Shown: positions 44,913-56,395 of the stretch, piece by piece
How the letters are laid out: every line of letters starts with the position of its first letter
Numbering within the stretch: position 1 is the stretch's first letter
Source of the DNA: Corallium rubrum
Lineage: Eukaryota > Cnidaria > Anthozoa > Scleralcyonacea > Coralliidae
NCBI GenBank assembly: GCA_964035015.1
Contig: OZ036017.1
Span: forward strand, 6,118,080 to 6,182,079
Length of the DNA: 64,000 bases
Direction of reading: 5' to 3'
Position numbers and translations under genes: made by a program
Notes under the pieces: generated by a model
The model's input: the letters and a program-made list of their open reading frames with translations, nothing else
The model's database searches: none
Told to the model about the DNA's origin: nothing

Positions 44913-45639
44913 CATATTTTCTTAGCAATACCTCTTAGCCAGAAGACTTGATAGGAAACTTCATAGCGTGAGCATAACAACCTGGTTAAATTGACAAGCT
45001 TAAAAACCCCTTGTATATTCAAAGTTTAGGATTAATACAACTTAAAATGAAAATCGAACAGCCTGTAAATACGACAAAGCCACAATACGATAAAATGCCT
45101 GTCTATTCTTATTTCGTACTCATTTTAAAAGAAAATATCAAGGTTTACTAGTTAAAATATGCATCGCAAATTCAAAGCAAAACAAAGTACTATTGCGATG
45201 ACCTACATATAACCATTGTATAACCGTCATACGCGAGTTGTCGGTTGTATAACTGTTATATATGGGTCATGATCAGTGGTACACGCCCATCGTGGAAATC
45301 AGCTTTTGTTGACGTTGTAAGCGTGTTTAAATAAAGTTATCTATCTATCTATCTATCTAGCACAGAAAACATCAAAACAAAGATCAACAACGTTTACCAC
45401 AAACACTCGATTGTGCATGGCTAAGTCAGGTTTGTAAGGCGATAAAATCATTTGAAACGTCAACATAGTCATCTGAATGTGAGAACATGAAGAATTTGAA
45501 GAAAAGGTCACTTAAAAACCTAAGTAAAACAAGCATGCTCACGCCATTCGTGACATCACAATTTACAACTAGGTTTCAATCATTTTGCAACCTGGGTGAA
45601 TGCGATTTAACCAATCAAAAGGCCCAAAAACCCCACATG
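44913..45639. other. Gap with (ATCT)n microsatellite
   Basis: AT-rich DNA ending in an ATCT run at about 45338-45359 after AAATAAAGTT, which resembles the 3' tail of a retroposed sequence. No gene. Confidence 0.4.
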
Positions 45640-46431
45640 ACTATTGGTTTCCTATCCAGTCCTTTTACATTCCATGCTATATTACAAAGGGTTTAAGCCG
45701 AAGGACCAGGACCTACGTGGTACTCAGTTGACTAATGGTAATGTAAACTACCAACGTCAAGCTGGAATCCTGGAAGGACCAAGGTACTGTACATGTAAAA
45801 CCAAAGTGGTGCACCACAATCACCTCAAGCTGGTCAAAGGTACACCAAGAGTCAAAGAATACCAGCCTATCAACCATCCAATGGAGGAGATCTAGGGCCT
45901 TTTTGAAGTTGGCAGGGCAGGAAAAGGCCCTGGTATTTGGGCTGGCTGCTCGCAGCACCCAGACGTACTGGGTGTAATAAATTAGCAATTTAGTTTAATA
46001 CGCAAAATCATTCTGAGTAATTGCAATCCTATGGGAGACCACCATTGTGATGATGGTCCCATTGGCGTCATTGGTGGTCCCATTGAAGCTATTTGATCAT
46101 AAGTGGCACAAAACTATGCATAATTATGTTTCCCGAGAAATGTTTAAGAAAAGCAAACAACCAATGAAGGTGCAGAGTCCACCAGCCCATGCCAGCCAAC
46201 TTCATAAAGGCTGGGGGAACAAGGATGAACCAAAGAGGAAATGTACTTGCCAATGAACCAGCAGTACATCAACAAGAGCTGATGCCTGCAAGGATGCAGG
46301 TGTTACCAAAAGAAGGACCTACCCTACTGCAATGGTCTACCTGTTGCCGTTGGCAGAAAGATCAATATCTGAGGTCACTACAATTTGGACAAATTAGAGA
46401 TTGAGGATGCTCTTCTTTAAGAAGGAGATAA
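45640..46431 (+). pseudogene. Gypsy integrase C-terminus remnant
   Basis: 45725-45895 encodes AGILEGPRYCTCKTKVVHHN then HLKLVKG, which resembles the C-terminal tail of gypsy integrases (K.KVVHHNRLKP). It is followed by disabled sequence up to a purine-rich tract (AAGAAGGAGATA) directly before an LTR start. Everything upstream of the integrase tail is missing. Confidence 0.55.
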
Positions 46432-46631
46432 TGTAATATAAATTGTGTGTTGACAATTAATAGTTAGTCTAATAATAAGAGACAAGTCATTGGCATAATT
46501 GATTATAAGTAATAGGAGATGGCATGTGTGGGTTATTGAGAGAGTAGAAGTGAGAGTGCATGCCAATGTATGTGATTAATAAAAGAGACTAATTTTACGG
46601 TAATCATCTGTGTTTTGGGTTTATACTTACA
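46432..46631 (+). mobile_element. Gypsy 3' LTR (200 bp)
   Basis: Starts TGTAATATAAATTGTGTG directly after a polypurine tract and ends TTTATACTTACA (TG...CA). A polyadenylation-like AATAAA is at about 46578. The same LTR family is at 13142-13200. Only one LTR of this copy is in view. Confidence 0.65.
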
Positions 46632-46797
46632 GAATTCCAGTCTGCATTCTAAGGGCCTTCCGCCACAGATCTGTGGTGGAGAGAGAGGCCCGGAAACTCC
46701 CACCAAGGTACATGTACTTTTGGTGCACACAGACACATGTATTAGCTTTGTTTGGTGGGTGATTTGGTGTAAAATGAGAAATTCGTTTTAGGCAAAT

Positions 46798-46950
46798 AGC
46801 CATCTGGGAAAATAACCAGCTACCCAGCTACATCTGGGAAAATAGCCATCTACCCAGCTACATCTGGGAAAATAACCAGCTACCCAGCCACATCTGGGAA
46901 AATAACTAGCTACCCAGCAACATCTGGGAAAATAGCCATCTGGGAAAATG
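46798..46950. repeat. ~34-bp minisatellite
   Basis: About 4.5 copies of CATCTGGGAAAATAACCAGC followed by TACCCAGCTA. Copies alternate CCAGC/CCATC. Confidence 0.9.
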
Positions 46951-47027
46951 GGGTGGGAAATGGCCAAATTAGTTCATTGTGAACTTGGCCAGAAAGGACC
47001 CACCATCTTGAAAACCATGGTTTAAAG

Positions 47028-47635
47028 CAGTGGCGGCGTGGCTCTGAAATAGGGGCCGGGAAATCACATTCTAGGGCCCACTTTCAGGGGTCATCATAGG
47101 AAGAATTTAGAACTGCCAGCTGCCGGCATGCTCCCCCAGAAATTTTTTGAAATTTGGGTGTCTGAAATGAAATTTCCTGCGTTCTGACAACACCTTTTAG
47201 CAAAAGTTTAAAAACAGAAAAACAACGATAAATAAATACTTATAATCTAATGTGTACAGTACAGTAGTTGCACGCAGTCTTGTTATTTTCAATACACAGA
47301 TTAATATTATAAAATACTATAAAATAAAATGCTGTATAGGCAATGTTGAATTGGAAAATAAATCCGAAATACTTAAGGTTTTATGAAATGAATTGAACTG
47401 TACGTTTTTCTCATAAAAGGCCTTAGCTTGAAATGCTATAGAACTGCAGTATTCCATAATCTAAATTGCACTTCAAGTTTTATGCTGCAGTGGTTAAAAA
47501 TTATTGGCCAACCAGCTAAGCATCTACAAAATATTTCGGCCCACCAGTCACAAATTGTTGGGGCCCACAAGGTATACAGATCATCGGGGCCCACCAGGAA
47601 ATCTCCCAGTGTCCTGGTGGCCCACACCACCCCTG
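47028..47635. mobile_element. Non-autonomous hAT-like element, 8-bp TSD
   Basis: Ends CAGTGGCGGCGTGG and CCACACCACCCCTG (imperfect TIR of 14 bp) flanked by the perfect 8-bp duplication GTTTAAAG (47020-47027, 47636-47643). The 8-bp TSD and CAGNGG ends are hAT features. Many GGGGCCCAC words are inside. No transposase. Confidence 0.85.
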
Positions 47636-48162
47636 GTTTAAAGGTCTGGGTATGAAATCAATTTGCCATGGTGGAAGTGGTGGAAGGCATGTGAATCAGT
47701 TGGTAGATATATTTTCTCACCAAAAATATTGGTGGGAATAATGTGGTGGGGAAAAATTATGGAATGCAGTATGGCTACAAATATACTGTATGCAGGAGTC
47801 AATTCTTCCTGTAACCACTGAAAGTGCTGTCCACAGTTGCTGATGGTAGCCAGACACTGCAAAATTTTGTTTTGTCTTTTCAGCTAGTGAAACTGTGCAA
47901 TGCAGACTGAGTTAATTTAGACTATAGCATTCTTGATGGTTTATAATTTATGCAGTGTGGTATATCCCACATCAAATCTTCGCCTGTGATGAGTATACAG
48001 TATATACCTTTTTGTGTGCTGGCTTACCATCAGCTACACTGTGCTGAGAGCTCCAAGAGAGTGAAACAGCTTTCCACAGTTACTGATGGTAGCCACACTA
48101 ATCAAACGAGAATGCAAGTGATAGCAAGTTGGCAGTCAGAATTTCTGTGGTGGTTGTTTGAA

Positions 48163-48408
48163 CCATAGAGATCATATAAATACTAGAGGGGGCATTGGCG
48201 GGAAAATTTGGTAACCACATGGGGGCCGCCATTACCTATGATATTTCAGTCAATTGGTTGGCAAACATACTAGACCCAGTCCTTTGCCAACCAACGCGCC
48301 TAATGTTTGCCTCTAAAAAAATCCAAGATGGCGGCGTTCAATTGGTTACCCATGGTTGGCTGAAATTAAGATAGGATGCCCCCTCTAGTATTTATATGAT
48401 CTCTATGG
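48163..48408. mobile_element. 246-bp MITE with TSD TTTGAA
   Basis: Perfect 35-bp TIRs starting CCATAGAGATCATATAAATA and ending in the complement. TTTGAA on both sides (48157-48162, 48409-48414). No coding content. Confidence 0.9.
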
Positions 48409-48511
48409 TTTGAACACCCAAATCAACAAAATAAAGGTTTCATGAGTGTTTTCAAAAAGTTTTAACTTGCGTTCTTGTTTGATTAGGGCTTTAGACTATA
48501 GTATTTCTGAT

Positions 48512-48517
<6 letters not shown>

Positions 48518-48546
<29 letters not shown>
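48518..48546. repeat. (AT)n microsatellite
   Basis: Pure AT dinucleotide run of about 29 bp. Confidence 0.95.
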
Positions 48547-48549
<3 letters not shown>

Positions 48550-48692
48550 TATTACAAATTGAATGTCATTCAATTTCAAGCACATTAGTAACAAGTTATT
48601 AAACACACAAACACTATTCCCCAAATTTCCAACAGCCAAAATTTTCAATCAGCAAGGTATTCTTTAAAATATTCATAGAATAATTCACAAAC

Positions 48693-48767
48693 CTTTTCTC
48701 TTAAGATTTTATATCGTTCCAAAAGATATTCTTCCTCTTCGGTCAAAGCTTCTGAAAAGCCCGACAT
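48693..48767 (-). CDS. Possible first exon, unknown gene
   Basis: ATG at 48767 opens 25 codons (MSGFSEALTEEEEYLLERYK, then ILREK) and stops at a good donor (AAAAG|GTTTGT). The acidic LTEEEEYLLERY pattern vaguely recalls the N-terminus of NELF-E-like proteins, but this is not enough to name it. No downstream exon was found on the minus strand in this window. Confidence 0.3.
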
Positions 48768-49558
48768 GTTTGGAAACAACGATACAAACACAATGGTCAG
48801 CGGTTATGCACTAGTCAATCCGAACAATGCTTCCGAAATACGCGTTTTATTTTGGCAATTTTAACCGCATCCGCTCGTCTGTTTTACTTAGGAACATAGC
48901 CGCTTTTTTGAGAAATTATTGCCAGTTTTCCGAAAGGCGCTCTATACTCTAAAAGATAACAGTATCCGATGAGGACATTTCAAAGTTTCCCGCAACCGAA
49001 CGGTTCTCAGTTAACCGCACATCCTACGAAAAACTGGATATGATCGAAATCCATCCTAAAATATTGGCTAAAACCGGCTAACCCGCCAAACTATAATAGA
49101 CCCCCTTTAGTGAGGTTATGCAATAACCACTAGCTTGTCGTACGTAATTGGTGACGGGTTACGATCGATCGAGGGGTAACCGACTGGTAGCGCACGACAA
49201 TCAGGCATTGCTTAGTAGTTACACGCTCGTTCCAGGCCATGTACACGTGTGCGTTTTCATAGCATTTTTATATTGTTCTCGGTCCTCAGGAGAGCAGAAA
49301 ACAACGGTCTCATTACCTGAAACAATATGAAAACGCTAGGAAAACGTATACGTGTGGATTGGTCTCAGTTCAGAGCAGCGTAGAATTTTCGCCCACCATC
49401 CCACCTTTAGATCAAGCTGATAATTGGTAAGTTCATTTAATATTTTTTTAATATTTTCGTGTGTCGTATTATTAGTCAAAGTAGAGTCGTAGACTGTAGA
49501 TCAAATAACGAAGTATACACAATAAAGAGCTTCAAAAATATACATTCGAGATACTACG
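48768..49558. other. Upstream region, probable gypsy 5' LTR
   Basis: Directly precedes a primer-binding site at 49560, so its 3' part (perhaps from about 49100) should be the LTR of the following gypsy. I could not fix the LTR start because no second LTR copy is visible. An AATAAA at about 49521 fits an LTR poly(A) signal. Confidence 0.4.
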
Positions 49559-49559
49559 C

Positions 49560-49570
49560 TGGCGACGAGG
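49560..49570 (+). other. Primer-binding site, tRNA-Ser type
   Basis: TGGCGACGAGG is the reverse complement of CCTCGTCGCCA, the 3' end of metazoan tRNA-Ser(GCT) with CCA. This PBS is typical of Mag-like gypsy elements. It lies between the presumed LTR and gag. Confidence 0.7.
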
Positions 49571-50490
49571 GCACGAGGATGTCATCAACCGAAACTTCAG
49601 CAGCTGCTGCGTCTCAGCAAAACGAAAATCCAGATCTACAGATCGACATTTCAAAAAAGCCATGAACACCTTCAACCTTGGCGCTCCTCGTAGTGGGCTA
49701 TCGCCTTTCGCCCCATTTGATCCTCCTCATGATCGCTCAACTGTTGGACAACGTTGGCGCAAATGGTTCAAACGATTTCAAAATCTACTCATATCAATCT
49801 CAGGGAATTCGACTCCCAAGTTAAACGAGGTTTACTTTTAACACTTACCATACGTTTGCGACGCCACCAATGCCGATATCTTCGACAGTACTTCAACTGA
49901 AACCAGAGACATCGTTACATCGACATGGCTATTTTTGAGTTCCGCGAGACGACACAAGAACAGGGAACGATCAACGCCTTTTATCACCGTTTAAAAGAAA
50001 AAGCAGTATCGTGCGAATTCACCGACGAAGATCGTGAAATCAAAACGCATATTATTCACTTGTACAAGACAACCGATTCTCGACTACGAAGGAAAGCTCT
50101 ACGAGAAGCTATGACACTCAAACAACTGTTAACGCACGCAAACACGCTGGAGAAGACCGATCTAGAATCGAAGAAGATTGAAGCTACACAACAAAACGGA
50201 ACTAATTAAAATAATACATATTCGCTTGAATCGCTTCGAAAGCAACGATTCAAAAAAACACATCATAGCCCTCAAGGAAGACATCAACAAAACAAACCTC
50301 CTGGCACACATCCATCTTCACAAAATAAACAATGTCGCAATTGTGGAAAACAATTCCCACACGAAGGAGGAAAAATTTCCAGCTTACGGAAAACATGCCA
50401 CCCATTGCCAGAAATTTGGGACAAGATGGTGGCGCGCGTGCGCATTAACGACAATAACAATGGCGATTCTCAACAGTAAATAATAAGGAT
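49571..50490 (+). pseudogene. Gypsy (Mag-like) gag remnant
   Basis: Translation in broken frames: an N-terminal FDPPHDRSTVGQRWRKWFKR segment, then 49925-50205 with TTQEQGTINAFYHRLKEKAV and CEF, LRRKALREAMTLKQLL, the capsid-like region of gag. Then come zinc-knuckle remains (CRNCGKQFPH, then a PAYGKHA..C piece in another frame). Stops and shifts disable it. Pol of the same element follows at 52790 after intervening insertions. Confidence 0.75.
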
Positions 50491-50823
50491 AGCACACAGT
50501 AATTCAAATTAAATTTTGCTTAAATGGCGGTGTTATATTTCTTCTTTGCGCAGCTCCATCTGACTTCAGCATGGACTAAGCAACAGTTATAACTGGGGAA
50601 CATTTGCTTACCTCGACGACAAAGTCAGGGACGTAGCGAGCGTGTGTGTGTGTGGGGGGGGGGGGGGGTGCTACACCCCCAACTCAGGTGAAGAAAAAAA
50701 TTCAGGTAAAATCATGAAACAGTCAGGTAAAAAATCAGGTAAATAAATCTGTTAAATTGAGACAGACAAAAAATTAAAATTAAATGATATATATGATATA
50801 TAAGGCTTGAACTCTTGAATACA

Positions 50824-51085
50824 CAATTTAAAAATGAATATCAGAGCCCAGCAAATGACTTTGAAACAAGACATAATAAAAAGAAAAAAATAATTTACTG
50901 ACGTTTCGTTGTTACATCGCAACATCTTCAGAGCATTTAAACTATATTACAGTTGGTTCACTATATAGTTTAAATGCTCTGAAGATGTTGTGATGTAACA
51001 ACGAAACGTCAGTAAATATTTTTTTTCTTTTTATTATATCTTGTTTCAAGTCAATTGCTGGGCTCTGATATTCATTTTTAAATTG
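50824..51085. mobile_element. Near-perfect hairpin MITE
   Basis: Arms of about 120 bp separated by roughly a dozen bases (TACAGTTGGTTCAC). The left arm starts CAATTTAAAAATGAATATCA and the right arm ends in its complement. Only a few mismatches, so it is a young insertion or gene-converted. The right arm supplies the first residues of the following open frame. Confidence 0.85.
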
Positions 51086-51799
51086 CGCTTTCCGCCTGGT
51101 GTGTCTATCGCTACAATATTAAAAAGACGATATCTTGAATACACGTGTAATTTCCCCCCTTCCGCACCGCAATGGATCAAATTTCATTGCCACAGACGCG
51201 ATTCGAGAGGCAAGGAATCGCGCGTATATCGTATCCCACAGCGAAACGCAATTTATTCGCAAAAGGTTAAAATGGTACTTTTCGAGTTTCGACACTCGTT
51301 TCACACCGGAAAAGTTGAAGACACGCAAAACGTGGTAGCTGCGTTCCCGTCGGCATTCTCACTGGAATCAAGTGGTGCAATTCACAGCGAATTGGCAGTT
51401 TTCTTTGAGTATGCATTGAAGGAGCATAACCGGGAGCAAGATGAACGTCAGTCACAAGGTTTAGAAGCAAAATCCATGACATGCACGTTAGCTGCAAACA
51501 TCGCTCTTAAAATTGCCAAAAACCATGGTCTCTATAAGTTAGCTGCAAAGCTTTACAAATTATTCCTAACAGCCGCCTCTTCCGTTGTCAAGAACGAGCA
51601 CGAGCGATCATTCAGCCTAATGAAGATTGTGAAAAGTTATTCACGAGACAAGATATCTGGAGAACGTTTGAACGATTGCATGATTCTTGCCGCTGAAAAG
51701 GATATCACCAATGCTGTTGACATAAACAAGCTTGCAAAAAAATGGTCATTATTGAAAAACCGACGACTGTCAATCGAGAAAAAATATTTTCAAGTTTAA
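51041..51799 (+). pseudogene. hAT transposase C-terminal fragment
   Basis: The open frame of 252 aa starts inside the hairpin MITE, and its real hAT part begins later (ATG at 51271 is possible). The C-terminus shows the hAT dimerisation pattern LYKLAAKLYKLFLTA, then NEHERSFSLMKIVKSYSR and ERLNDCMILA. The catalytic core upstream is missing, so the protein cannot transpose. The first 15 or so residues come from the MITE arm. Confidence 0.65.
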
Positions 51800-52492
51800 C
51801 TGACTGTTAAGAACACAGATGAATTCATACTAAGATACGTACTTGAATTCTACACAAGTACATTTCAACTTAATTATTTTTTCAATATTAGTATGTAATA
51901 CCGTAAACTAGAAGGATTTGAACTTTTAAACATTATTCTGAAATAAAATTTTATATTCCTATGACGTTACTTCAATTTTTCTGCAGGTGTTGGTAAAAGG
52001 TATTGAAAGATATAGCTGCGTGCGAAATAATACGCAGAACTCCCTACTACCCCATAATGTAAACAGTAAAATTTCAGATAAATTTTCAAAATGTTTTAAA
52101 TTCAGGTAAAGCGCCACAATCCACAGTGTTAGCCATAGTAATCTTTGCAAACAGGTGCTAGAAATTGGCCAAATTGACCAATAACGTTACGGGCGTGCGA
52201 AGTGCGCAGCTCGGGATGCATTCGGCATGAGTCAGTCTACTTCGAGAGCACATAAAGATCCCGATTTGTCCCTAGCATAGTACTTTCAAAAGCGTTTGAA
52301 CTTGCTTGATTTCACAGTTCTTATAGTCGTTTACAGTTGTTTACATATACATCTCAAACTCATTAATAATTCATGAGGAAAACACAATGGAAATCAGTTA
52401 CCGAGACGTTGTTGTGAAATGTGGTAATAAACGCCTATAAATTAAGAGAAGTTTTACCTCATATTTCTCTTTAAATACTGATTTGTTTGAGA

Positions 52493-52645
52493 TGTTATAC
52501 CATACACTCGAAAGCCGTTTATTATCTGATTTAAAAACACCTCGAAGTGAGTTAAAAAACTCGGCTATCGCCTCGTTTTTCAACACACTTCTCGGTGTTT
52601 TCAAATCAGATAATAAATGGCTTCTCGTGTATGATATATTACGTG
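52493..52645. repeat. Foldback with open frames on both strands
   Basis: Inverted arms: ATACACTCGAAAGCCGTTTA TTATCTGATTT and the complement ending AAATGGCTTCTCGTGTATGA. The central hairpin contains CTCGGC/GCCTCG. The similar peptides (LLSDLKTPRS) read on both strands come from this symmetry. Confidence 0.8.
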
Positions 52646-52789
52646 ACATGCACGATTTAGGCAAATTCTAAAGAAATTAATGACCTAAATAATGAGAATA
52701 CACTAGAATACAATAGAATCAAACGCATTAGAATACATAATTATATTATTATAGGCAACCGAATGTGGCAGCACAAATGACCTAAATTT

Positions 52790-54780
52790 CTGGTGATGCA
52801 AAGTGGAAAAACTGCGCAAGCAAGGGATAATCGAAAGAGTCAATGGTGCTACACCATGGTTGTCACCACTTGTTGTCATCCCAAAGAAATATGGAGACGT
52901 CCGTTTAGTCGACGACATGAGAAAACCCAACACAGCCCTAAAACGAAGAAGCCACTGTCTTTACAGAATTAGATTTCTCACAATGATACCTTCAGCTATC
53001 ACTCGCACCAGAATCGCGTTACATCGCAGCTTTTCCCATTCCTGAGCGAGATGGCCCTTACCGATTCACACGACTAGTCATGGGTGCTTGTCCATCTGGC
53101 GAATATTTCCACGAAACGATTCACTAGCTAGTAAGAGGAATACCCAACTGCGAAAACACCTCGGATAACATATGGCTTTGGTCGAAGGACATGCCCACTC
53201 ATCTGAAGCACTTCGACAAGCTGTTCAGTACCTTACAAGCAAATGGTTCGACCCTCAAGCTTCCCAAATGCACCTTTGCACAGCCTGAAATCAACGTTTT
53301 TGGTCACATCGTATCGGCGAACGGAATCCGCCCTGACCCGAGTAAGATTGAAGCGACAACCCAAGCACCACATCGCAGATATGCATCCGAAGTCCGCTCT
53401 TTCCTTGGACTGACTAATTGTTATTCTAGGTATATTCCAGATTACAACACTGTCACACAACCGTTGCGACAACTCACCATGCAAATCCAATGTTACCTTC
53501 GAATGGAATGAACCACAAGAAGCAGCATTTCAGAAACTCAAGACAACAATCAGCAGTGCACCAGTGTTAGCCCATTATGATCTACATGTACCAACCAAGC
53601 TCGTAATAGATGCGTCCCCCTGGGCAGTCGGAGCCATACTATTACAACAACAACTACCGTCCAGTGGCCTATGGAAGCCGATCATTAACAACTACTGAAA
53701 TCAAGTATGGACACATCGAAAAAGAGGCACTCGCCATTGTACACGGATGTGAACAGTTCCATATGTATGTATATGGCAGGAAATTTGAGCTCGAAACCGA
53801 TCACAAGCCCCTCCAATTCATCTTTCAATCGAAAGCAAGCAAACCACATCCAAGCCAGTATCGAAAGATGGCAAATTCGATTGCAAGAATACTATTTTGA
53901 AGTTCTATACCGTTCCCAAAACCTTGCAGATTAACACCTCAGAAGCCACCACCAAAGGGTGAAAACTGTGCCGATCGATATGTCAACCTTTTTAGTCAAC
54001 ACATGTCACCAAAGCAATCGCCACAGAAGAAATTTGCTCAGCCTCCGTGATTGACCCTGAACTGCAACATGTCCGAAAGCGCATCACTGATAACACCTTG
54101 TACAAGCTGCCGAATCCAAGCCGTAGCTAGCCAGCTATGTGTAGCCAACAACATTGTTCTTCGTGGAATCAGAATCGTCCCGTTTGAAAAGCGTTACCAG
54201 CGCAATCACAATCACCCATGAAGACCATGCGGGAATTACCCGTTGCAAACATCGTCTCAGATCCAAGTTATGGTGGCCTGGCATGGATAAAGATGTAGAA
54301 CTAACACTCGTTAAATGCTGTCATCCCTATCAAAGTAACAAGTCAACCAAATCAGCCAACACCAATTCAATCAACACCACAGCCAAGCAAGCCATGGGAA
54401 TACCTTGTACTCAATATATGTGGTCCATTTCCAACTGGCGAGTACGCGTTAGTTCTGGTCGTCACCACAACCACATCAGCAAGAATTCTTAAATGGTTAG
54501 ACTCCGTCTTCGCTACTCATGGTTACCCCATCATCTTACAAACCGGCAACGCAAGTTACTTCATCTCAACAGAATTCAGAACCACCCTACAAGCAAAGGG
54601 AATCAATACGCGCACCGTAACTGAATACTGGGCTCGGCGAATGCATTGGTGGAACGTATCAATAAAGTTCTTCTAAAATTCATCCAGGCATCATTAGCAG
54701 AAGGAAGAAATTGGAAGGAAATCGTCCCAACGATGCTCCGAAATTATCGCACCCCACCTCATCGCACCACAAAAGCCCCA
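52790..54780 (+). pseudogene. Gypsy A pol: RT, RNase H, integrase (broken)
   Basis: The RT starts at about 52800 (KLRKQGIIERVNGATPWLSP, VIPKKYGDVRLVDDMR). The YxDD box area is changed near 53160-53200 and the downstream RT ends FGHIVSANGIRPDP and RSFLGLTNCYSRYIPD. RNase H at 53580-53930 has PVAYGSRSLTTTEIKYGHIE and ETDHKPLQFIF. Integrase pieces follow: a WWPGMDKDVEL zinc-domain end (54265), core pieces to 54640, and ERINKVLLKFIQASL at 54650 up to LRNYRTPPHRT. There are frameshifts in every domain. Goes with gag at 49571. Confidence 0.85.
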
Positions 54781-54814
54781 ACGCAACTCTACAAAAAGCC
54801 CCAACGCAAAAAAT

Positions 54815-56380
54815 CACGTGACAAAAGCCCCCAACGCAACTTTACAACGTCTCAAAGAGCGAAACCTCACTCACAACAAAGTCAAGTGTGAGTTTAATAA
54901 GTCCAGCCTCGAGTATTTTGGCAAGTTCTCTGCACAGGATATCTCTCCAGATCCTCTGAAAGGAGAAGCAATTCAGAAAGCTCAACCACCATCCAATCCA
55001 ACTGAAGTTCGTATAGTCTGCTTGGTATGGTTAATCAGTTTTGGGCTCGGTTCATTCCTAATTTAATCTTGCGAACATAGCACAACCCCTTCGTGAGTCA
55101 ACCAAGAGTACAGCTCAATAGAAATGAACGACCATCGAACAAAAAGCGTTAGATAACATCAAGGAGCAACTAACCAGTGAAACTACGATAGCCTATTACG
55201 ACCAAGAAAGCGACACAGAGCTCCTCGTAGATGCCAGCCCTGTCGGCTTTGGTGCAATGCTTGTTCAAACACCACGAAATCAGAATAAACCTCCTCGAGT
55301 AAGTTATGCAAGCCGAGCACTTACACCTGTTGAAGCAAGATACTCTCAGATAGAACGAGAGGCCCTAGCCATTGTATGGGCATGCACCAAATTTCATCTC
55401 TATCTTTATGGAATGTCATTCCGTGTCATCACCGACCACAAGCCTCTAGAGCGTTTATTCAACGATCCAGGTAGCAAACCACCTGCCAGAATTGAACGAT
55501 GGTCTTTAAAGCTGCAACCTTAGCAGTTCCAAGGGCATTATCGTCCAGGTCCAGAAAATCCTGCGGATTACATGTCAAGGCACCCTATCTCGACACCAAA
55601 CTCCAACGTTGACACAAGCGCAGAAGAATATGTGAACTTCGTCTCATCGCATTCAATCCCTAAAGCTATGACGTTGACCGAAATTAAAGAAGCTACTAAG
55701 AATGACGACCCTACCTTCCAGGCAGTTATCCAAACTGTATACGAACAGGACAGTACGTGGTACCGAACCAAAGAGTTACATCACAAAGTCATCCAGTCCT
55801 TCAACAAAGTTCAACAATAACCGACTGTTAATCATGATGGTACACTCCTTCTTCGTGGCACACGTATTGTTATTCCAACGCTCCTTCAAAACCGAAGCAT
55901 TAACCTTGCACACGAATACCCGAACCAAGCAACTGCTTCGAGAAAAAGTTTGGTTCCCCAACATTGATCAACAAGTTGAAGCCAAAGTCAACAGCTGTTT
56001 AGCATGTCAAGCATCCACCAACACCAGAAACACCGAACCACTCCAAATACCTGACACAACACATCGCCCTTGGCAGGAGCTTTCCGTGGACTTCCGTGGA
56101 CCATTTCCTTCTGGTGATTATCTGCTAGTAGTTATCGATGACTACCCTCGCTACCCAGAAGTGGAGATTCTAAAGTCCTTATATCCCACACTTCAGTGAT
56201 TCCCCGCCTAGATAAGATCTTCGCAACACATGGTATAGCCTAAGTTACCAAATCCGACAATGGTCCTCCATTTAATGGAACTGATTTTCAAAACTTCGCA
56301 ACATACCTTGGATTCAAGCATCAACGTATCACGCCATATACTGGCCCCAGGCCAATGGTGAGGAGTAATGTCCAATATAG
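54815..56380 (+). pseudogene. Gypsy B pol fragment (broken)
   Basis: A second, distinct gypsy starts mid-RT: LQRLKERNLTHNKVKCEFNK. RNase H is 55180-55560 (DASPVGFGAML, VSYASRALTPVEARYSQIER, ITDHKPLERLF, then PGPENPADYMSRHP). Integrase H2C2 and core follow to about 56340 (ACQASTNT, then a VTKSDNGPPFNGTDF region). The junction with gypsy A (54780-54845) holds three near-copies of AAGCCCCAACGCAACT, so the two were joined by recombination at short repeats. Stops and frameshifts throughout. Confidence 0.85.
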
Positions 56381-56395
56381 GCATCCGTTTGCAGC

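Noticed and set aside
49148..49330. 60-codon frame upstream of the gypsy PBS
   Set aside because: It lies in the presumed LTR, shows no family resemblance and has no splice support.
52398..52671. Similar peptides on both strands, possibly a gene family
   Set aside because: Symmetry of a foldback element.
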